NCBI RefSeq assembly: GCF_014699055.1
Contig: NZ_JACXAC010000002.1
Span: forward strand, 186,001-250,000
Source of the DNA: Hymenobacter armeniacus
GTDB lineage: Bacteria; Bacteroidota; Bacteroidia; Cytophagales; Hymenobacteraceae
DNA: 64,000 nt
Direction: 5' to 3'
The position numbers and the translations under genes were made by a program. Positions within the stretch are counted from its first letter, which is position 1. Each line of letters begins with the position of its first letter. This document shows positions 52,463-61,012 of this stretch, one piece after another. Below the pieces are notes generated by a model. It searched no databases, was not told the origin of the DNA, and was given only the letters and a program-made list of their open reading frames with translations.

Positions 52463-53155
52463 ATGAAACAACTCGTTATCGCCATTGACGGCTACTCTTC
52501 CTGTGGCAAAAGCACCACCGCCAAGGCCGTGGCCCAGCTGCTCCACTACGCCTACGTCGACACCGGCGCCATGTACCGCGCCGTGACGCTGTACCTGCTC
52601 GAAAACCGCATTGCCTTCGACGACCTGCCCGGTATTGAGGCAGCGCTGCGCAACATCCACATCAGTTTCCGGCGCAACCGCCGCACGGGCCGCAACGAGC
52701 TGTTCCTCAACGGTGCCAACCGCGAAGACGACATCCGCCAGATGCGCATCTCCAACTCGGTGAGCGAGGTGTCGGTCATCCCGATGGTGCGGCACGCCAT
52801 GGTGGCCCAGCAGCAGCAAATGGGCCGCAAGCGCGGCGTGGTTATGGACGGCCGCGACATCGGCACCACCGTTTTTCCGGACGCGGAGGTGAAAATCTTC
52901 ATGACCGCCGAAGTGGAGCTGCGCGCTCGGCGCCGCCAGGAAGAGCTGGCCGAAAAGGGTGAAATCGTGCCCCTCGACGACATCATCGAGAACCTGCGCA
53001 AGCGCGACCACCTCGACTCGACCCGCGCCGAAAGCCCCCTGCGCCGCGCCCCCGACGCCGTGCTGCTCGATACCACGCACATCACCATCACCGAGCAGGT
53101 CGATTTTGTGCTGGATAGGGTGTCGTCGGCGTTGTTCGCCGCGGGCTGGGATTAA
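52463..53155 (+). CDS. cmk: Cytidylate kinase
   Basis: The 230-residue enzyme phosphorylates CMP and dCMP with ATP. It has a P-loop (GYSSCGKSTTAK) near residue 10, a CMP-binding stretch DTGAMYRAVT, MDGRDIGTTVF near 134 and the Arg-rich lid (RARRRQEE). The ATG at 52463 puts the P-loop at the expected distance. The gene ends 103 bp before ispH, a common neighbour of cmk in Bacteroidota. Confidence 0.94.
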   Translation: MKQLVIAIDGYSSCGKSTTAKAVAQLLHYAYVDTGAMYRAVTLYLLENRIAFDDLPGIEAALRNIHISFRRNRRTGRNELFLNGANREDDIRQMRISNSVSEVSVIPMVRHAMVAQQQQMGRKRGVVMDGRDIGTTVFPDAEVKIFMTAEVELRARRRQEELAEKGEIVPLDDIIENLRKRDHLDSTRAESPLRRAPDAVLLDTTHITITEQVDFVLDRVSSALFAAGWD

Positions 53156-53207
53156 ATTCGGATTAAAGGCATGGGCAATTTGTGTGCCTTGCCGCCCGGC
53201 TAATCCG

Positions 53208-53215
53208 TACCTTTG
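53208..53215 (+). promoter_or_regulatory. -7 box of the ispH gene
   Basis: TACCTTTG fits TAnnTTTG and lies 43 bp before the ispH ATG. TTG trinucleotides upstream are not at the best spacing (16 or 25 bp). Confidence 0.55.
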
Positions 53216-53258
53216 CCCCGGCGAACCCCTTGCCGCCGCGCGGTGTTAAACTCCCAGC

Positions 53259-54140
53259 ATGAAGGTCACGATTGATAAAAATTCCGGCTACTGCTTTGGC
53301 GTCGAATTCGCCATTCAAATGGCCGAAGACGAATTGGCACAGGGCCACCACCTCTACTGTCTGGGCGATATCGTGCACAACCGCATGGAGGTGGAGCGCC
53401 TGCACCAGCTGGGCCTGCGCATCATCGACCGCGAGCAGCTGGCCGAATTGCACGACACCAAAGTCCTCATCCGGGCCCACGGCGAACCGCCGGAAACCTA
53501 CCAGCTGGCCCTCGAAAACAACCTAGAGCTGATTGACGCCAGCTGCCCGGTGGTGCTCAAGCTGCAAAACCGCGTGAAGCACGCCTTCGACCTGAGCCAG
53601 CGCCAAAACGGCCAGATTGTGATTTACGGCCAGCCGGGCCACGCCGAAGTGGCCGGCCTCACGGGCCAGACCGGCAACCGCGCCATCATCGTGATGAACG
53701 AGGCCGACCTGGACCAGATTGACTTCGCGCGCCCCGTCACGCTGTTCAGCCAAACCACCAAAAGCACGGCCGGCTTCTACAAGATGAAGGCCCTGATGGA
53801 GGCCCGCATCGCGGCCGCCGGCGGCCAATTGGACAGCTTCGACGCCAACGACAGCATTTGCCGGCAGGTGAGCAACCGCGAGCCCGCCCTGGCCAAGTTT
53901 GCCACCGAATACGACGTGGTGCTCTTCGTGAGCGGCCGTAAAAGCTCCAACGGCAAGGCCCTGTTTTCGGTGGTGAACGCCGTGAACCCGCGCAGCTACT
54001 TCATTGAAAACGAGACGGAGGTGAACGACGAGTGGCTGGCCGGCGCGCAGTCGGTGGGCATTTGCGGCGCCACCAGCACCCCGCTGTGGCTGATGCAACA
54101 AGTGGCCGAGCGGGTGGAAGGCGTGGGCGAGCTGGCGTAA
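53259..54140 (+). CDS. ispH: 4-hydroxy-3-methylbut-2-enyl diphosphate reductase
   Basis: The 293-residue iron-sulfur enzyme is the last step of the MEP isoprenoid pathway. The three cluster cysteines are Cys12 (SGYCFGVE), Cys96 (DASCPVV) and Cys201 (DSICRQVSNRE), as in E. coli IspH. RAHGEPPE near residue 75 and SGRKSSNGKA near 227 carry the substrate-binding His, Ser and Asn residues. The length fits the family. It is preceded by its own -7 box and followed by a terminator. Confidence 0.96.
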   Translation: MKVTIDKNSGYCFGVEFAIQMAEDELAQGHHLYCLGDIVHNRMEVERLHQLGLRIIDREQLAELHDTKVLIRAHGEPPETYQLALENNLELIDASCPVVLKLQNRVKHAFDLSQRQNGQIVIYGQPGHAEVAGLTGQTGNRAIIVMNEADLDQIDFARPVTLFSQTTKSTAGFYKMKALMEARIAAAGGQLDSFDANDSICRQVSNREPALAKFATEYDVVLFVSGRKSSNGKALFSVVNAVNPRSYFIENETEVNDEWLAGAQSVGICGATSTPLWLMQQVAERVEGVGELA

Positions 54141-54190
54141 GCCGCCGGATTTATCGCCGTGCAGAGCACGCGGACCGCAAAAAGCATCGA

Positions 54191-54225
54191 ACGTCCTGTC
54201 GGGCTTAGCCCGGCAGGACGTTTTT
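54191..54225 (+). terminator. Terminator after ispH
   Basis: A stem from 54191 to 54220 (ACGTCCTG paired with CAGGACGT and an inner GC-rich continuation) is followed by five T residues. Confidence 0.85.
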
Positions 54226-54405
54226 ATGTTGGACAGTTGGGTGTAATGCCGGGCGCCCAGGCGCGATTCAACTCGTACGCTTCGGCAGCCGCAAATGCTG
54301 CCTCAGCTACGGCCTTCGACGCTTCGGCAACGGGAAGTGGCGCGGCCCCGGGCCGAAAGGCCATCTTTGACCATCAATTCCAACCAACCCCAACCCCTCA
54401 AGCTC

Positions 54406-54717
54406 ATGGAACCCCTGCAACGCGACCCTTACCTGTGGCAGAAAGCAAAGTCCCGGGCCAAGTTTCAATCGCACCTCTTCACCTACCTGTGGGTGAACGC
54501 TTTGCTCTGGGCCATTTGGGCCCTGACGGACCGCCATCACACCGGCGAAATTCCCTGGCCCATCTGGAGCACTGCTTTCTGGGGAGTTGGGGTGCTGCTG
54601 AGCGGCTTGGCCGCCTACGGCTACGGCGGCCTGAGCCGTGAGCAGCGCACCCAGCGCGAGTACGAGCGCCTAGCACGTGAGCGGGGCGTCGCCGACCCCC
54701 TTGATAAATACCGCTAA
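54406..54717 (+). CDS. 2TM domain membrane protein
   Basis: The 103-residue protein has two membrane helices (about 24-40 and 54-73) with an ALTDRHHTGEIPW loop and a charged C-terminal tail (REQRTQREYERLARERG). It matches the small 2TM family of Bacteroidota, which also occurs at the N terminus of LytTR-type kinases. The ATG at 54406 is chosen because the first membrane segment follows closely; the longer frame to 54295 adds a Pro-rich leader. The 42-bp repeat tract begins about 60 bp downstream. Confidence 0.75.
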   Translation: MEPLQRDPYLWQKAKSRAKFQSHLFTYLWVNALLWAIWALTDRHHTGEIPWPIWSTAFWGVGVLLSGLAAYGYGGLSREQRTQREYERLARERGVADPLDKYR

Positions 54718-54765
54718 GCAACGGCTTAGGATACAGCCCCCAATCCTTTCTTCTGCAAAAGAGAA

Positions 54766-54951
54766 TTGAACCCGGTCCGGCCGAGGTCGGAGGGCTTTCA
54801 GATTGATGCGAGGACGTTTCGGCCCCGGTCGGAGCGCGCTTCAATTGATTTGAAAGTTCTCCGGCCGAGGCCGGACTGCTTTCCATGCCATTGGTTTGGG
54901 CGCCGGCCCAGGCCCGATAAGCGGCGGCCGGCCCTATCTTCACCACCATGA
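54766..54951 (+). CDS. Possible small ORF with 14-residue repeats
   Basis: A frame of 61 codons from a TTG to TGA contains RPRSE, RPRSE, RPRPD and RPRPD at exact 14-residue steps (residues 5, 19, 33 and 47), because a 42-bp unit recurs four times. The TGA overlaps the ATG of the retropepsin-like gene as ATGA (54948-54951), the arrangement of coupled genes. The start codon is poor and no SD-like site is clear, so the DNA repeats may instead be non-coding. It is reported with low confidence. Confidence 0.3.
   Translation: MNPVRPRSEGFQIDARTFRPRSERASIDLKVLRPRPDCFPCHWFGRRPRPDKRRPALSSPP
54778..54945. repeat. Four 42-bp direct repeats with an exact period
   Basis: The block CGGCC-N2-GG-N1-C(G/C)GA starts at 54778, 54820, 54862 and 54904, each exactly 42 bp after the last. 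Copies diverge towards the right. The tract lies just upstream of the retropepsin-like gene and could act as an operator array, a short coding repeat or a structural spacer. Confidence 0.85.
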
Positions 54952-55430
54952 ACCGCCCTCGCCCTCCCAAGCGCTTGCTCGGCCGCCGCGAGCTCATCGA
55001 CTTTCCCGCCTTCGCCCTGGGCGGCGTGGAGGCCAAGGTGGACACCGGTGCCTACACCAGCGCCATTCACTGCACCGACATCCACATCGAAACCGACGCG
55101 CAGCAGCGGCCGGTGCTGGTGGTGCGCCTGCTCGACCCCGACCACGCCGACGCCAACGGCCGCCCGCTCACCTTTGCCGATTTTACCTTGCGCGACATCC
55201 GCTCTTCCAACGGCGAGGTGCAGGAGCGCTACGTTATTCGGGCCACGGTGCAGCTGTACGGCGAAGAATTTGACGCCGAATTTTCGCTTTCCGACCGCTC
55301 CGACATGAAGTACCCGGTGCTGCTGGGCCGCAGCCTGTTGCGGCAGGGCCGCTTCGTGGTCGACGTGGCCAAGCGCAACCTTTCCTACAAAGCCCTGGCC
55401 CATGCGGCCGCGCGCCGCGCCCGTCCCTGA
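54948..55430 (+). CDS. RimB-like retropepsin-fold protease (ATP-dependent zinc protease family)
   Basis: The 160-residue protein has the aspartic protease signature VDTGAYTSAIH near residue 30 and a second conserved turn VLLGRSLL near 122. This belongs to the family long labelled ATP-dependent zinc protease (PF05618), which has a retropepsin-like fold. In RimABK systems such a protease acts with RimK, the ligase that adds glutamate to ribosomal protein S6. The rimK gene lies 79 bp downstream, so a role in trimming the tail is plausible. The ATG overlaps the TGA of a possible small ORF. Confidence 0.8.
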   Translation: MNRPRPPKRLLGRRELIDFPAFALGGVEAKVDTGAYTSAIHCTDIHIETDAQQRPVLVVRLLDPDHADANGRPLTFADFTLRDIRSSNGEVQERYVIRATVQLYGEEFDAEFSLSDRSDMKYPVLLGRSLLRQGRFVVDVAKRNLSYKALAHAAARRARP

Positions 55431-55431
55431 G

Positions 55432-55439
55432 TAGTTTTG
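55432..55439 (+). promoter_or_regulatory. -7 box ahead of the rimK gene
   Basis: TAGTTTTG fits TAnnTTTG and lies 70 bp before the rimK ATG, just after the retropepsin-like gene. It may give rimK its own transcript. Confidence 0.45.
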
Positions 55440-55509
55440 CGGGCCGAATGCGCCGCGTTTTTGTTGTGCCATTTCCCTTCTGTTCCTTCCGCCTTCTCTT
55501 CACTCCACG

Positions 55510-56463
55510 ATGAAACTGGCCATTCTCTCGCGTGAGCCCAACTCTTATTCCACCAAGCGGCTGGTGGAGGCCGCGGCCGCCCAGGGCCACGAAGCCGTGG
55601 TCATCGACCACTTGCAGTGCAACATTGTGCTGGAAAAGGGCACGCCCGGCATCATTTACCAGGGCGCGCGGCTTGCCGGCTTCGACGCCATCATTCCGCG
55701 CATTGGCGCGTCGGTCACGTTTTACGGCACGGCCGTGGTGCGCCAGTTTGAGATGATGAAGGTGCGCACCGCCATCGACAGCCAGGCCATTGTGCGCTCG
55801 CGCGACAAGCTCCGCTCGATGCAGATTCTGAGCCGCGCCGGCGTGGGCATGCCCAAAACGGCCTTCACCAACTTCTCCGAAGACGTGCCCGCGATGATAG
55901 AGCAGGTGGGCGGTGCTCCGGTCATCATCAAGCTGCTGGAAGGCACCCAGGGCCTGGGCGTGGTGCTGGCCGAGTCGGCCAAAGCCGCGCAGTCGGTGAT
56001 TGAGGCGTTTCACAACCTCAAGGCCCGCATCATTGTGCAGGAGTTCATTGCCGAAAGCAAGGGCGCCGACCTGCGCGCTTTCGTGGTCGACGGCGAAGTG
56101 GTGGGCGCCATGAAGCGCCAGGGCAAGGAGGGCGAGTTTCGCTCCAATCTGCACCGCGGCGGCTCGGGCACGCTCGTCAAGCTCACGCGCGCCGAAAAGG
56201 CGGCGGCGCTGCTGGCCACCAAGGCCCTGGGCCTGGGCATTGCGGGCGTCGACATGCTGCAGAGCAAGCGCGGCCCGCTGGTGCTCGAAGTCAACTCCTC
56301 GCCGGGCCTGGAAGGCATCGAGAAAGCCACCAAGCAGGACATTGCCGGCCGCATCATCGACTACACCACCGCGCTGGCCAGCAAGAAAAAAGCCAAGCCC
56401 AAAGCAAAAAAAGGTGCCAGCCAGGCCGTAGATGCGCAGTCGGACGTGCCCAGCGGGAAGTAG
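55510..56463 (+). CDS. rimK: RimK-type ATP-grasp ligase
   Basis: The 317-residue protein has an N-terminal RimK domain ([18 protein letters not shown]) and an ATP-grasp fold with the loops [13 protein letters not shown] and [17 protein letters not shown]. The Mg-binding [12 protein letters not shown] lies near residue 265. It adds glutamate residues to a protein tail, in E. coli the S6 ribosomal protein. A Lys-rich C-terminal extension (about 290-317) is unlike E. coli RimK. Its neighbours are a retropepsin-like protease and an aspartoacylase-like hydrolase, a known grouping. Confidence 0.9.
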   Translation: MKLAILSREPNSYSTKRLVEAAAAQGHEAVVIDHLQCNIVLEKGTPGIIYQGARLAGFDAIIPRIGASVTFYGTAVVRQFEMMKVRTAIDSQAIVRSRDKLRSMQILSRAGVGMPKTAFTNFSEDVPAMIEQVGGAPVIIKLLEGTQGLGVVLAESAKAAQSVIEAFHNLKARIIVQEFIAESKGADLRAFVVDGEVVGAMKRQGKEGEFRSNLHRGGSGTLVKLTRAEKAAALLATKALGLGIAGVDMLQSKRGPLVLEVNSSPGLEGIEKATKQDIAGRIIDYTTALASKKKAKPKAKKGASQAVDAQSDVPSGK

Positions 56464-56483
56464 GCGGCTGCCTGGGAGTAAAA

Positions 56484-56514
56484 ACGTCATGCTGCGCTGC
56501 GCGCTGCATGACGT
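56484..56514. repeat. Dispersed intergenic palindrome, compact form
   Basis: ACGTCATGC (56484-56492) and GCATGACGT (56506-56514) flank a TGCGCTGCGCGCT centre. It is nearly the same as the element at 14378. Confidence 0.75.
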
Positions 56515-56555
56515 TCGTTTTCGTTCCGTTAGCCCCCCGACCGTCCTTTACGCTT

Positions 56556-57515
56556 ATGCCCGCGCCCGCCACTTCCTTCCACCTCAACGGCCTCACCATT
56601 CATCCCGGCGAGCAGGTGCTCACGCGCTTGGTCATTTCGCGGCTGCCCTCGGGCACGGTGATTGACGTGCCGGTGCACGTGTTTCGGGCCGTGGAGCCCG
56701 GGCCCACGCTGCTGCTCATGGCCGGCATGCACGGCGACGAGGTGAACGGCATCGAAACCATTCGGCGGCTGGTGCGGCGCGAGCTGCTGCAGCCGCTGCG
56801 GGGCAGCATCATCGCCATCCCCATCCTCAACATCTACGGGTTTCTGAATTTCAGCCGCGACGTGCCCGACGGCAAGGACGTGAACCGCTCGTTTCCGGGG
56901 TTTCCTCGCGGGTCCTTGGCCGGGCGCGTGGCCCACCGCTTCATGCGCGAAATCATGCCCCTGATTGATTACGGCATCGATTTTCATACGGGCGGCGCGG
57001 CGCGGGCCAACTACCCGCAAGTGCGCGGCCTGCTCGGCGTCGACCCCGAGGTGGACGCGCTGGCGGCGGCGTTTGCGGCGCCGTTTACGCTGCACGCGGC
57101 CCTGCGGGCGGGCTCGCTGCGTGAGGCGGCGCACGGGCTGGGCAAGCGCGTTATTGTGTACGAAACCGGCGAGAGCCTGCGGCTCGACGAGCCTGGCATT
57201 GAGGAGGCGCTGGCGGGCACGCTGCGCGTGATGCACCACCTGGGCATTGGGCCCGAAGCCCCGGCCCCGGCGCGGCCCGGCATTGTGTGCCGGCGGCACA
57301 CGTGGCTGCGGGCCCGCTTTGCCGGCCTGTTCCGGTCGCACGTCGAGAATGGCCAGTTTGTGGAGAAAGGCCAGATTTACGGCTCCGTGGCCGACCCCTA
57401 CGGCCAGCAGTCGGTGCGGCTGGAGTCGCCGCTCAGCGGCTACGTCATTGGTCTGAACCATATGCCCGTGGTGAACCAAGGCGATGCCCTGCTGCATATT
57501 GCCGTGCCGGAGTAG
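56556..57515 (+). CDS. Succinylglutamate desuccinylase/aspartoacylase-family zinc hydrolase
   Basis: The 319-residue protein belongs to the M14-like AstE/AspA family. Zinc ligands are seen in MAGMHGDEVNG (His and Glu near residues 60-63) and IDFHTGG (His near 147). A lid and catalytic Glu are expected in VIYETGES near residue 205. The C-terminal part (about 245-319) is a biotinyl/lipoyl-like beta-domain (RSHVENGQFVEKGQIYG and SPLSGYVIG). It follows rimK and is part of the same group, so the substrate may be a glutamylated or N-acyl amino acid tail. The ATG at 56556 is preferred to a TTG upstream. Confidence 0.85.
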   Translation: MPAPATSFHLNGLTIHPGEQVLTRLVISRLPSGTVIDVPVHVFRAVEPGPTLLLMAGMHGDEVNGIETIRRLVRRELLQPLRGSIIAIPILNIYGFLNFSRDVPDGKDVNRSFPGFPRGSLAGRVAHRFMREIMPLIDYGIDFHTGGAARANYPQVRGLLGVDPEVDALAAAFAAPFTLHAALRAGSLREAAHGLGKRVIVYETGESLRLDEPGIEEALAGTLRVMHHLGIGPEAPAPARPGIVCRRHTWLRARFAGLFRSHVENGQFVEKGQIYGSVADPYGQQSVRLESPLSGYVIGLNHMPVVNQGDALLHIAVPE

Positions 57516-57570
57516 GGGAGGCAGTGCGCGGATAACGGCCGATTCCTCCACTAAGCCCAGCCTTCCGCCT

Positions 57571-57578
57571 TACTTTTG
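57571..57578 (+). promoter_or_regulatory. -7 box of the OmpH/Skp-like gene
   Basis: TACTTTTG fits TAnnTTTG and lies 24 bp before the start ATG. No -33 TTG is seen at a suitable spacing. Confidence 0.55.
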
Positions 57579-57602
57579 TTTTTTCCTCACCTGTGCATTT
57601 CA

Positions 57603-58292
57603 ATGAAAAACCCGATTCAGCTCACCATTAACATCGTGCTGGCCCTGGCCGTGGCCGGTTTGTATTTCCTGCATTTCAACCAAAAGCCGGTGGCCCCGGC
57701 CATTGCCACCGATAAGTCGACGGCCGTGCTGGCCTCGCCGGAGCTCAACACCGCCGACACCACGGCCGCAGCGCCAGCCGAAGCTGCCTCCACCGTGGCC
57801 GCTGCCGAAACGCCGGCCCCGGCTGCCAGCAACGACGGCAAAATCGTGTACGTGGAGTCGGGCAAGATGCTGGACGGCTACCAGGGCATGAAGGACGCCC
57901 GTCGCGCGTTTGAAGCCAAAGCCCGCGGCTGGGAAAACCAGAATCAGAAGCTGATTGCCAACTTCCGCTCGGCCGTGGAGGCCTACCAGAAACAGGCGCC
58001 CACCCTCACCGCCGAGCAGCGCGCCGCCACCGAGCAGAAGCTGCAGGCCCAGCAGCAGGAGTCGGGCCAGGCCCAGCAGCGCATCCAGGCCCAGGCCCAG
58101 GAAGAAGAAGCCAAGCTGACCCAAACCGTGCTCGAAAGCGTGAACAAGAAGGTGCAGGCCTACGGCAAGTCGCACGGCTACAAGCTCATCCTGATTGCGG
58201 CCCCCAGCGGCACCATCGCCTACGGCCAGAAAGACCTCGACATCACCGAGCCGGTGCTGGCCTACCTGAACGCGGAATACCGCAAGAAGTAA
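57603..58292 (+). CDS. OmpH/Skp-like periplasmic chaperone
   Basis: The 229-residue protein has an N-terminal hydrophobic helix (about 6-24), then an Ala/Thr/Pro-rich linker (about 30-75). The OmpH domain starts GKIVYVESGKMLDGYQGMKD and continues into a long coiled coil (about 100-185, rich in Gln, Ala and Glu). It returns to the core with ILIAAPSGTIAYGQKDLDIT. Skp-type proteins hold unfolded outer membrane proteins in the periplasm. The linker is unusual but the fold is clear. It stands alone upstream of a palindrome and the TonB receptor gene. Confidence 0.85.
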   Translation: MKNPIQLTINIVLALAVAGLYFLHFNQKPVAPAIATDKSTAVLASPELNTADTTAAAPAEAASTVAAAETPAPAASNDGKIVYVESGKMLDGYQGMKDARRAFEAKARGWENQNQKLIANFRSAVEAYQKQAPTLTAEQRAATEQKLQAQQQESGQAQQRIQAQAQEEEAKLTQTVLESVNKKVQAYGKSHGYKLILIAAPSGTIAYGQKDLDITEPVLAYLNAEYRKK

Positions 58293-58326
58293 GCGGTAGC
58301 AGCTGCATCGCCAGCGAAGTTTCAGC

Positions 58327-58429
58327 ACGTCATGCGGAGCGCAGCCGAAGCATCTCGCGTGGGGTAGTAATTCAATCGACAGGATTAGTGACTCCACGCG
58401 AGATGCTTCGGCTGCGCTCCGCATGACGT
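58327..58429. repeat. Dispersed intergenic palindrome, copy 6 (long, perfect)
   Basis: Arms 58327-58362 and 58394-58429 are perfect 36-bp inverted repeats around a 31-bp centre. The core is GTCATGCGGAGCGCAGCCGAA, a variant with complementary changes in both arms. Confidence 0.92.
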
Positions 58430-58562
58430 TCTTTTTTTGTTGTTTTTTCGAATGCCGGAGGCAACCCCACGCGCCCAAACCCGCTCTCCAATAAATCCCG
58501 GGGCTTGCCGTTGAGGCTCTCACCAGGATATTGCCCCTGGTTCCTTCCACCTTTCCTTCTGC

Positions 58563-60932
58563 ATGAAGTCACTTTTCCGCATGGCCGCGCTGAGTAGCGC
58601 GGCGCTGCTGGGAGCCGCTACCGCCCACGCGCAGCAAACCAACCGCTTCACCATCAGTGGGTACGTGCGCGACGGCGCCACCGGCGAGAGCCTGCCCGGC
58701 GTGGCCGTGGTGCACCCCGCCACCGGCCAGGGCACCACCACCAACACGTTCGGCTTCTACTCCCTTACGCTGGCGGCCTCTCCCGATTCGGTGCGGCTGC
58801 TGGTGTCGGCGCTGGGCTACGAGCGGCTGCGGCTGGCCCAAAAAGCCGACCGCAGCTTCACCCACGATTTCCGGCTGAAGCCGTCGTCGGCGGAGCTGGC
58901 GGGCGTGGAAGTGGTGGGCAGCAAGGAGGAAAAAGTGGCCGAAAGCACGCGCATGGGCACCATCAACGTGCCGGTGGCCCAGATTAAGCTGCTGCCCGCC
59001 CTGTTTGGCGAAACCGACGTGCTGAAGGTGCTGCAACTGCTGCCCGGCGTGCAGGCGGGCGGCGAGGGCAGCAGCGGCCTCTACGTGCGCGGCGGCTCGC
59101 CCGACCAGAACCTGATGCTGCTTGACGGCACGCCCATCTACAACGCCTCGCACCTGTTCGGCTTCTTTTCGGTGTTCAACGCCGACGCCATTAAGAACGT
59201 GGAGCTGATAAAGGGCGGGTTTCCGGCGCGCTACGGCGGGCGCCTGTCGTCGGTGGTCGACATCACGATGAAGGAAGGCAACATGGAGAAGCTGCACGGC
59301 GAGGGCGCCATCGGGCTCATTGCCTCGCGCTTCACGCTGGAAGGGCCCATCAAGAAGGACACCGCCTCGTTTATTTTCTCGGCCCGCCGCACCTACATCG
59401 ACATCCTGGCCCGGCCGCTCATCATGGCGCAGGGCAATGGGCTGGTGGCCGGCTACTATTTCTACGACCTCAACGGCAAGCTGAACTGGAAGCTGGGCGC
59501 CCGCGACCGCCTCTACCTGAGCGGCTACATGGGCTACGACGAGTTTTACGCCAACGACGAGAGCAAGCGCGACAACGGCGACTACTACAAGCAGAAAAGC
59601 GCCCTGGGCTGGGGCAACCGCATTGTGGCCCTGCGCTGGAACCACGTGGTGAACGACCGGCTGTTCATGAACAGCCATCTCACCTTCACGCGCTACCAGT
59701 TCGACGTGGGCTCGACCCAGGAGGAACGCTACACCAACGGCAGCGGGCAAACGAGCACCGAAAAATTCAGCCTGAATTACCTCTCCAACATTCAGGACGT
59801 GAGCGCGAAGGTCGATTTCGACTACGTGCCCAACCCCAACCACTACATCCGCTTCGGCGGGCAGTACATCCGGCACCAGTTCCGGCCCGGCGCCCTGCAA
59901 AGCGAAGGCAGCGTCGACCCGGCCCAGAACCAGGCCACCGGCCGCCGCATCGGCGCCGACGAAGCCAGCCTCTACGCCGAAGACGACGTGAAGCTCACCG
60001 ACCGCCTGAAGGTGAACGTGGGCCTGCGCCTGAACTCGTTTTTGGTGGAAAAAAAGCTGTACCCCAGCGTGGAGCCGCGCCTGGCCGCCCGCTTTCTGCT
60101 CACCGAAGACTGGGCTCTGAAAGGCGCCTACGCCCGCACCACGCAGTACGTGCACCTGCTCACCAACAGCGGCATCGGCCTGCCCACCGACCTGTGGGTG
60201 CCCGCCACGGCCAAAACACAGCCCCAAAAAGCGCAGCAGTTCAGCCTGGGCGCGGCCCGCAACCTGCGCTTCAAGGGCGAAGACTTCGAGCTGAGCTTCG
60301 AGACCTATTATAAGCCCATGCAGAACCTGATTGAGTTCCGCGAGGGCGCCGACTTTGTGGGCACCACCGACGACAACTACGAGGCCAAAATCACGAGCGG
60401 CCAGGGCTGGGCGTATGGCGGCGAGGTGTTTTTGCAAAAGAAAACCGGCAAAACCACTGGTTGGATAGGCTACACCCTGGCCTGGAGCAACCGCCGCTTC
60501 GCGGAGCTGAACCAGGGCCTGACCTACCCCTACAAGTACGACCGGCGGCACGATTTCAAGCTGGTGGTCATCCACGAGTTCAGCCCCACGCTCACGCTGT
60601 CGGGCACGTTTGTGTACGGCACGGGGCAGGCCGTCACGCTTTCGCAGGGCCGTTATTCGCTTGGGCCCGATTCGGGACCTACGTTTGAGGACTACGGCAC
60701 CCGCAACAGCTACCGCATGGCCGCCTACCATCGCCTCGACCTCGACCTGAGCCACACCAAGAAAAAGCGCTGGGGCGAGGTGGTGAACAGCTTCAGCGTG
60801 TACAATGCCTACAACCGCAAAAATCCCTATTTCATCTACTTGGGCCGCGGCCAAGGCAGCGATAAGCTGAGCTACCGCCAGGTGTCGCTGTTTCCCATTT
60901 TGCCGTCGTTCAGCAAGACGTTCCGGTTTTAA
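58563..60932 (+). CDS. TonB-dependent outer membrane receptor
   Basis: The 789-residue protein has a signal peptide ending near residue 23 (AHAQQ). A carboxypeptidase regulatory-like domain (about 28-110) precedes the plug (about 120-225), which contains LLPGVQAGGEGSSGLYVRGGSPDQ-type sequence around LYVRGGSPDQ and LIKGGFPARYGGRLSSVVD. A 22-strand barrel ending in an aromatic Phe (FSKTFRF) follows. It imports a large ligand through the outer membrane with energy from TonB. The next gene encodes a DUF4249 lipoprotein, which is usually its partner. The ligand is unknown. Confidence 0.94.
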   Translation: MKSLFRMAALSSAALLGAATAHAQQTNRFTISGYVRDGATGESLPGVAVVHPATGQGTTTNTFGFYSLTLAASPDSVRLLVSALGYERLRLAQKADRSFTHDFRLKPSSAELAGVEVVGSKEEKVAESTRMGTINVPVAQIKLLPALFGETDVLKVLQLLPGVQAGGEGSSGLYVRGGSPDQNLMLLDGTPIYNASHLFGFFSVFNADAIKNVELIKGGFPARYGGRLSSVVDITMKEGNMEKLHGEGAIGLIASRFTLEGPIKKDTASFIFSARRTYIDILARPLIMAQGNGLVAGYYFYDLNGKLNWKLGARDRLYLSGYMGYDEFYANDESKRDNGDYYKQKSALGWGNRIVALRWNHVVNDRLFMNSHLTFTRYQFDVGSTQEERYTNGSGQTSTEKFSLNYLSNIQDVSAKVDFDYVPNPNHYIRFGGQYIRHQFRPGALQSEGSVDPAQNQATGRRIGADEASLYAEDDVKLTDRLKVNVGLRLNSFLVEKKLYPSVEPRLAARFLLTEDWALKGAYARTTQYVHLLTNSGIGLPTDLWVPATAKTQPQKAQQFSLGAARNLRFKGEDFELSFETYYKPMQNLIEFREGADFVGTTDDNYEAKITSGQGWAYGGEVFLQKKTGKTTGWIGYTLAWSNRRFAELNQGLTYPYKYDRRHDFKLVVIHEFSPTLTLSGTFVYGTGQAVTLSQGRYSLGPDSGPTFEDYGTRNSYRMAAYHRLDLDLSHTKKKRWGEVVNSFSVYNAYNRKNPYFIYLGRGQGSDKLSYRQVSLFPILPSFSKTFRF

Positions 60933-60958
60933 CGTTTCGATTTGAGTGCTCCCGAAGG

Positions 60959-60990
60959 CCGTCATGCTGAGCGCAGTCGAAGCATGACGG
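60959..60990. repeat. Dispersed intergenic palindrome, compact form
   Basis: CCGTCATGCT (60959-60968) and AGCATGACGG (60981-60990) are perfect arms around a GAGCGCAGTCGA centre. The element lies between the TonB receptor and the DUF4249 gene. Confidence 0.85.
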
Positions 60991-61012
60991 TTCTAAGGTG
61001 GGCCAGCCAACT

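Noticed and set aside
58569..60965. 798-residue open frame opposite the TonB receptor
   Set aside because: Composition is that of an antisense frame; the receptor on the plus strand has plug and barrel signatures.
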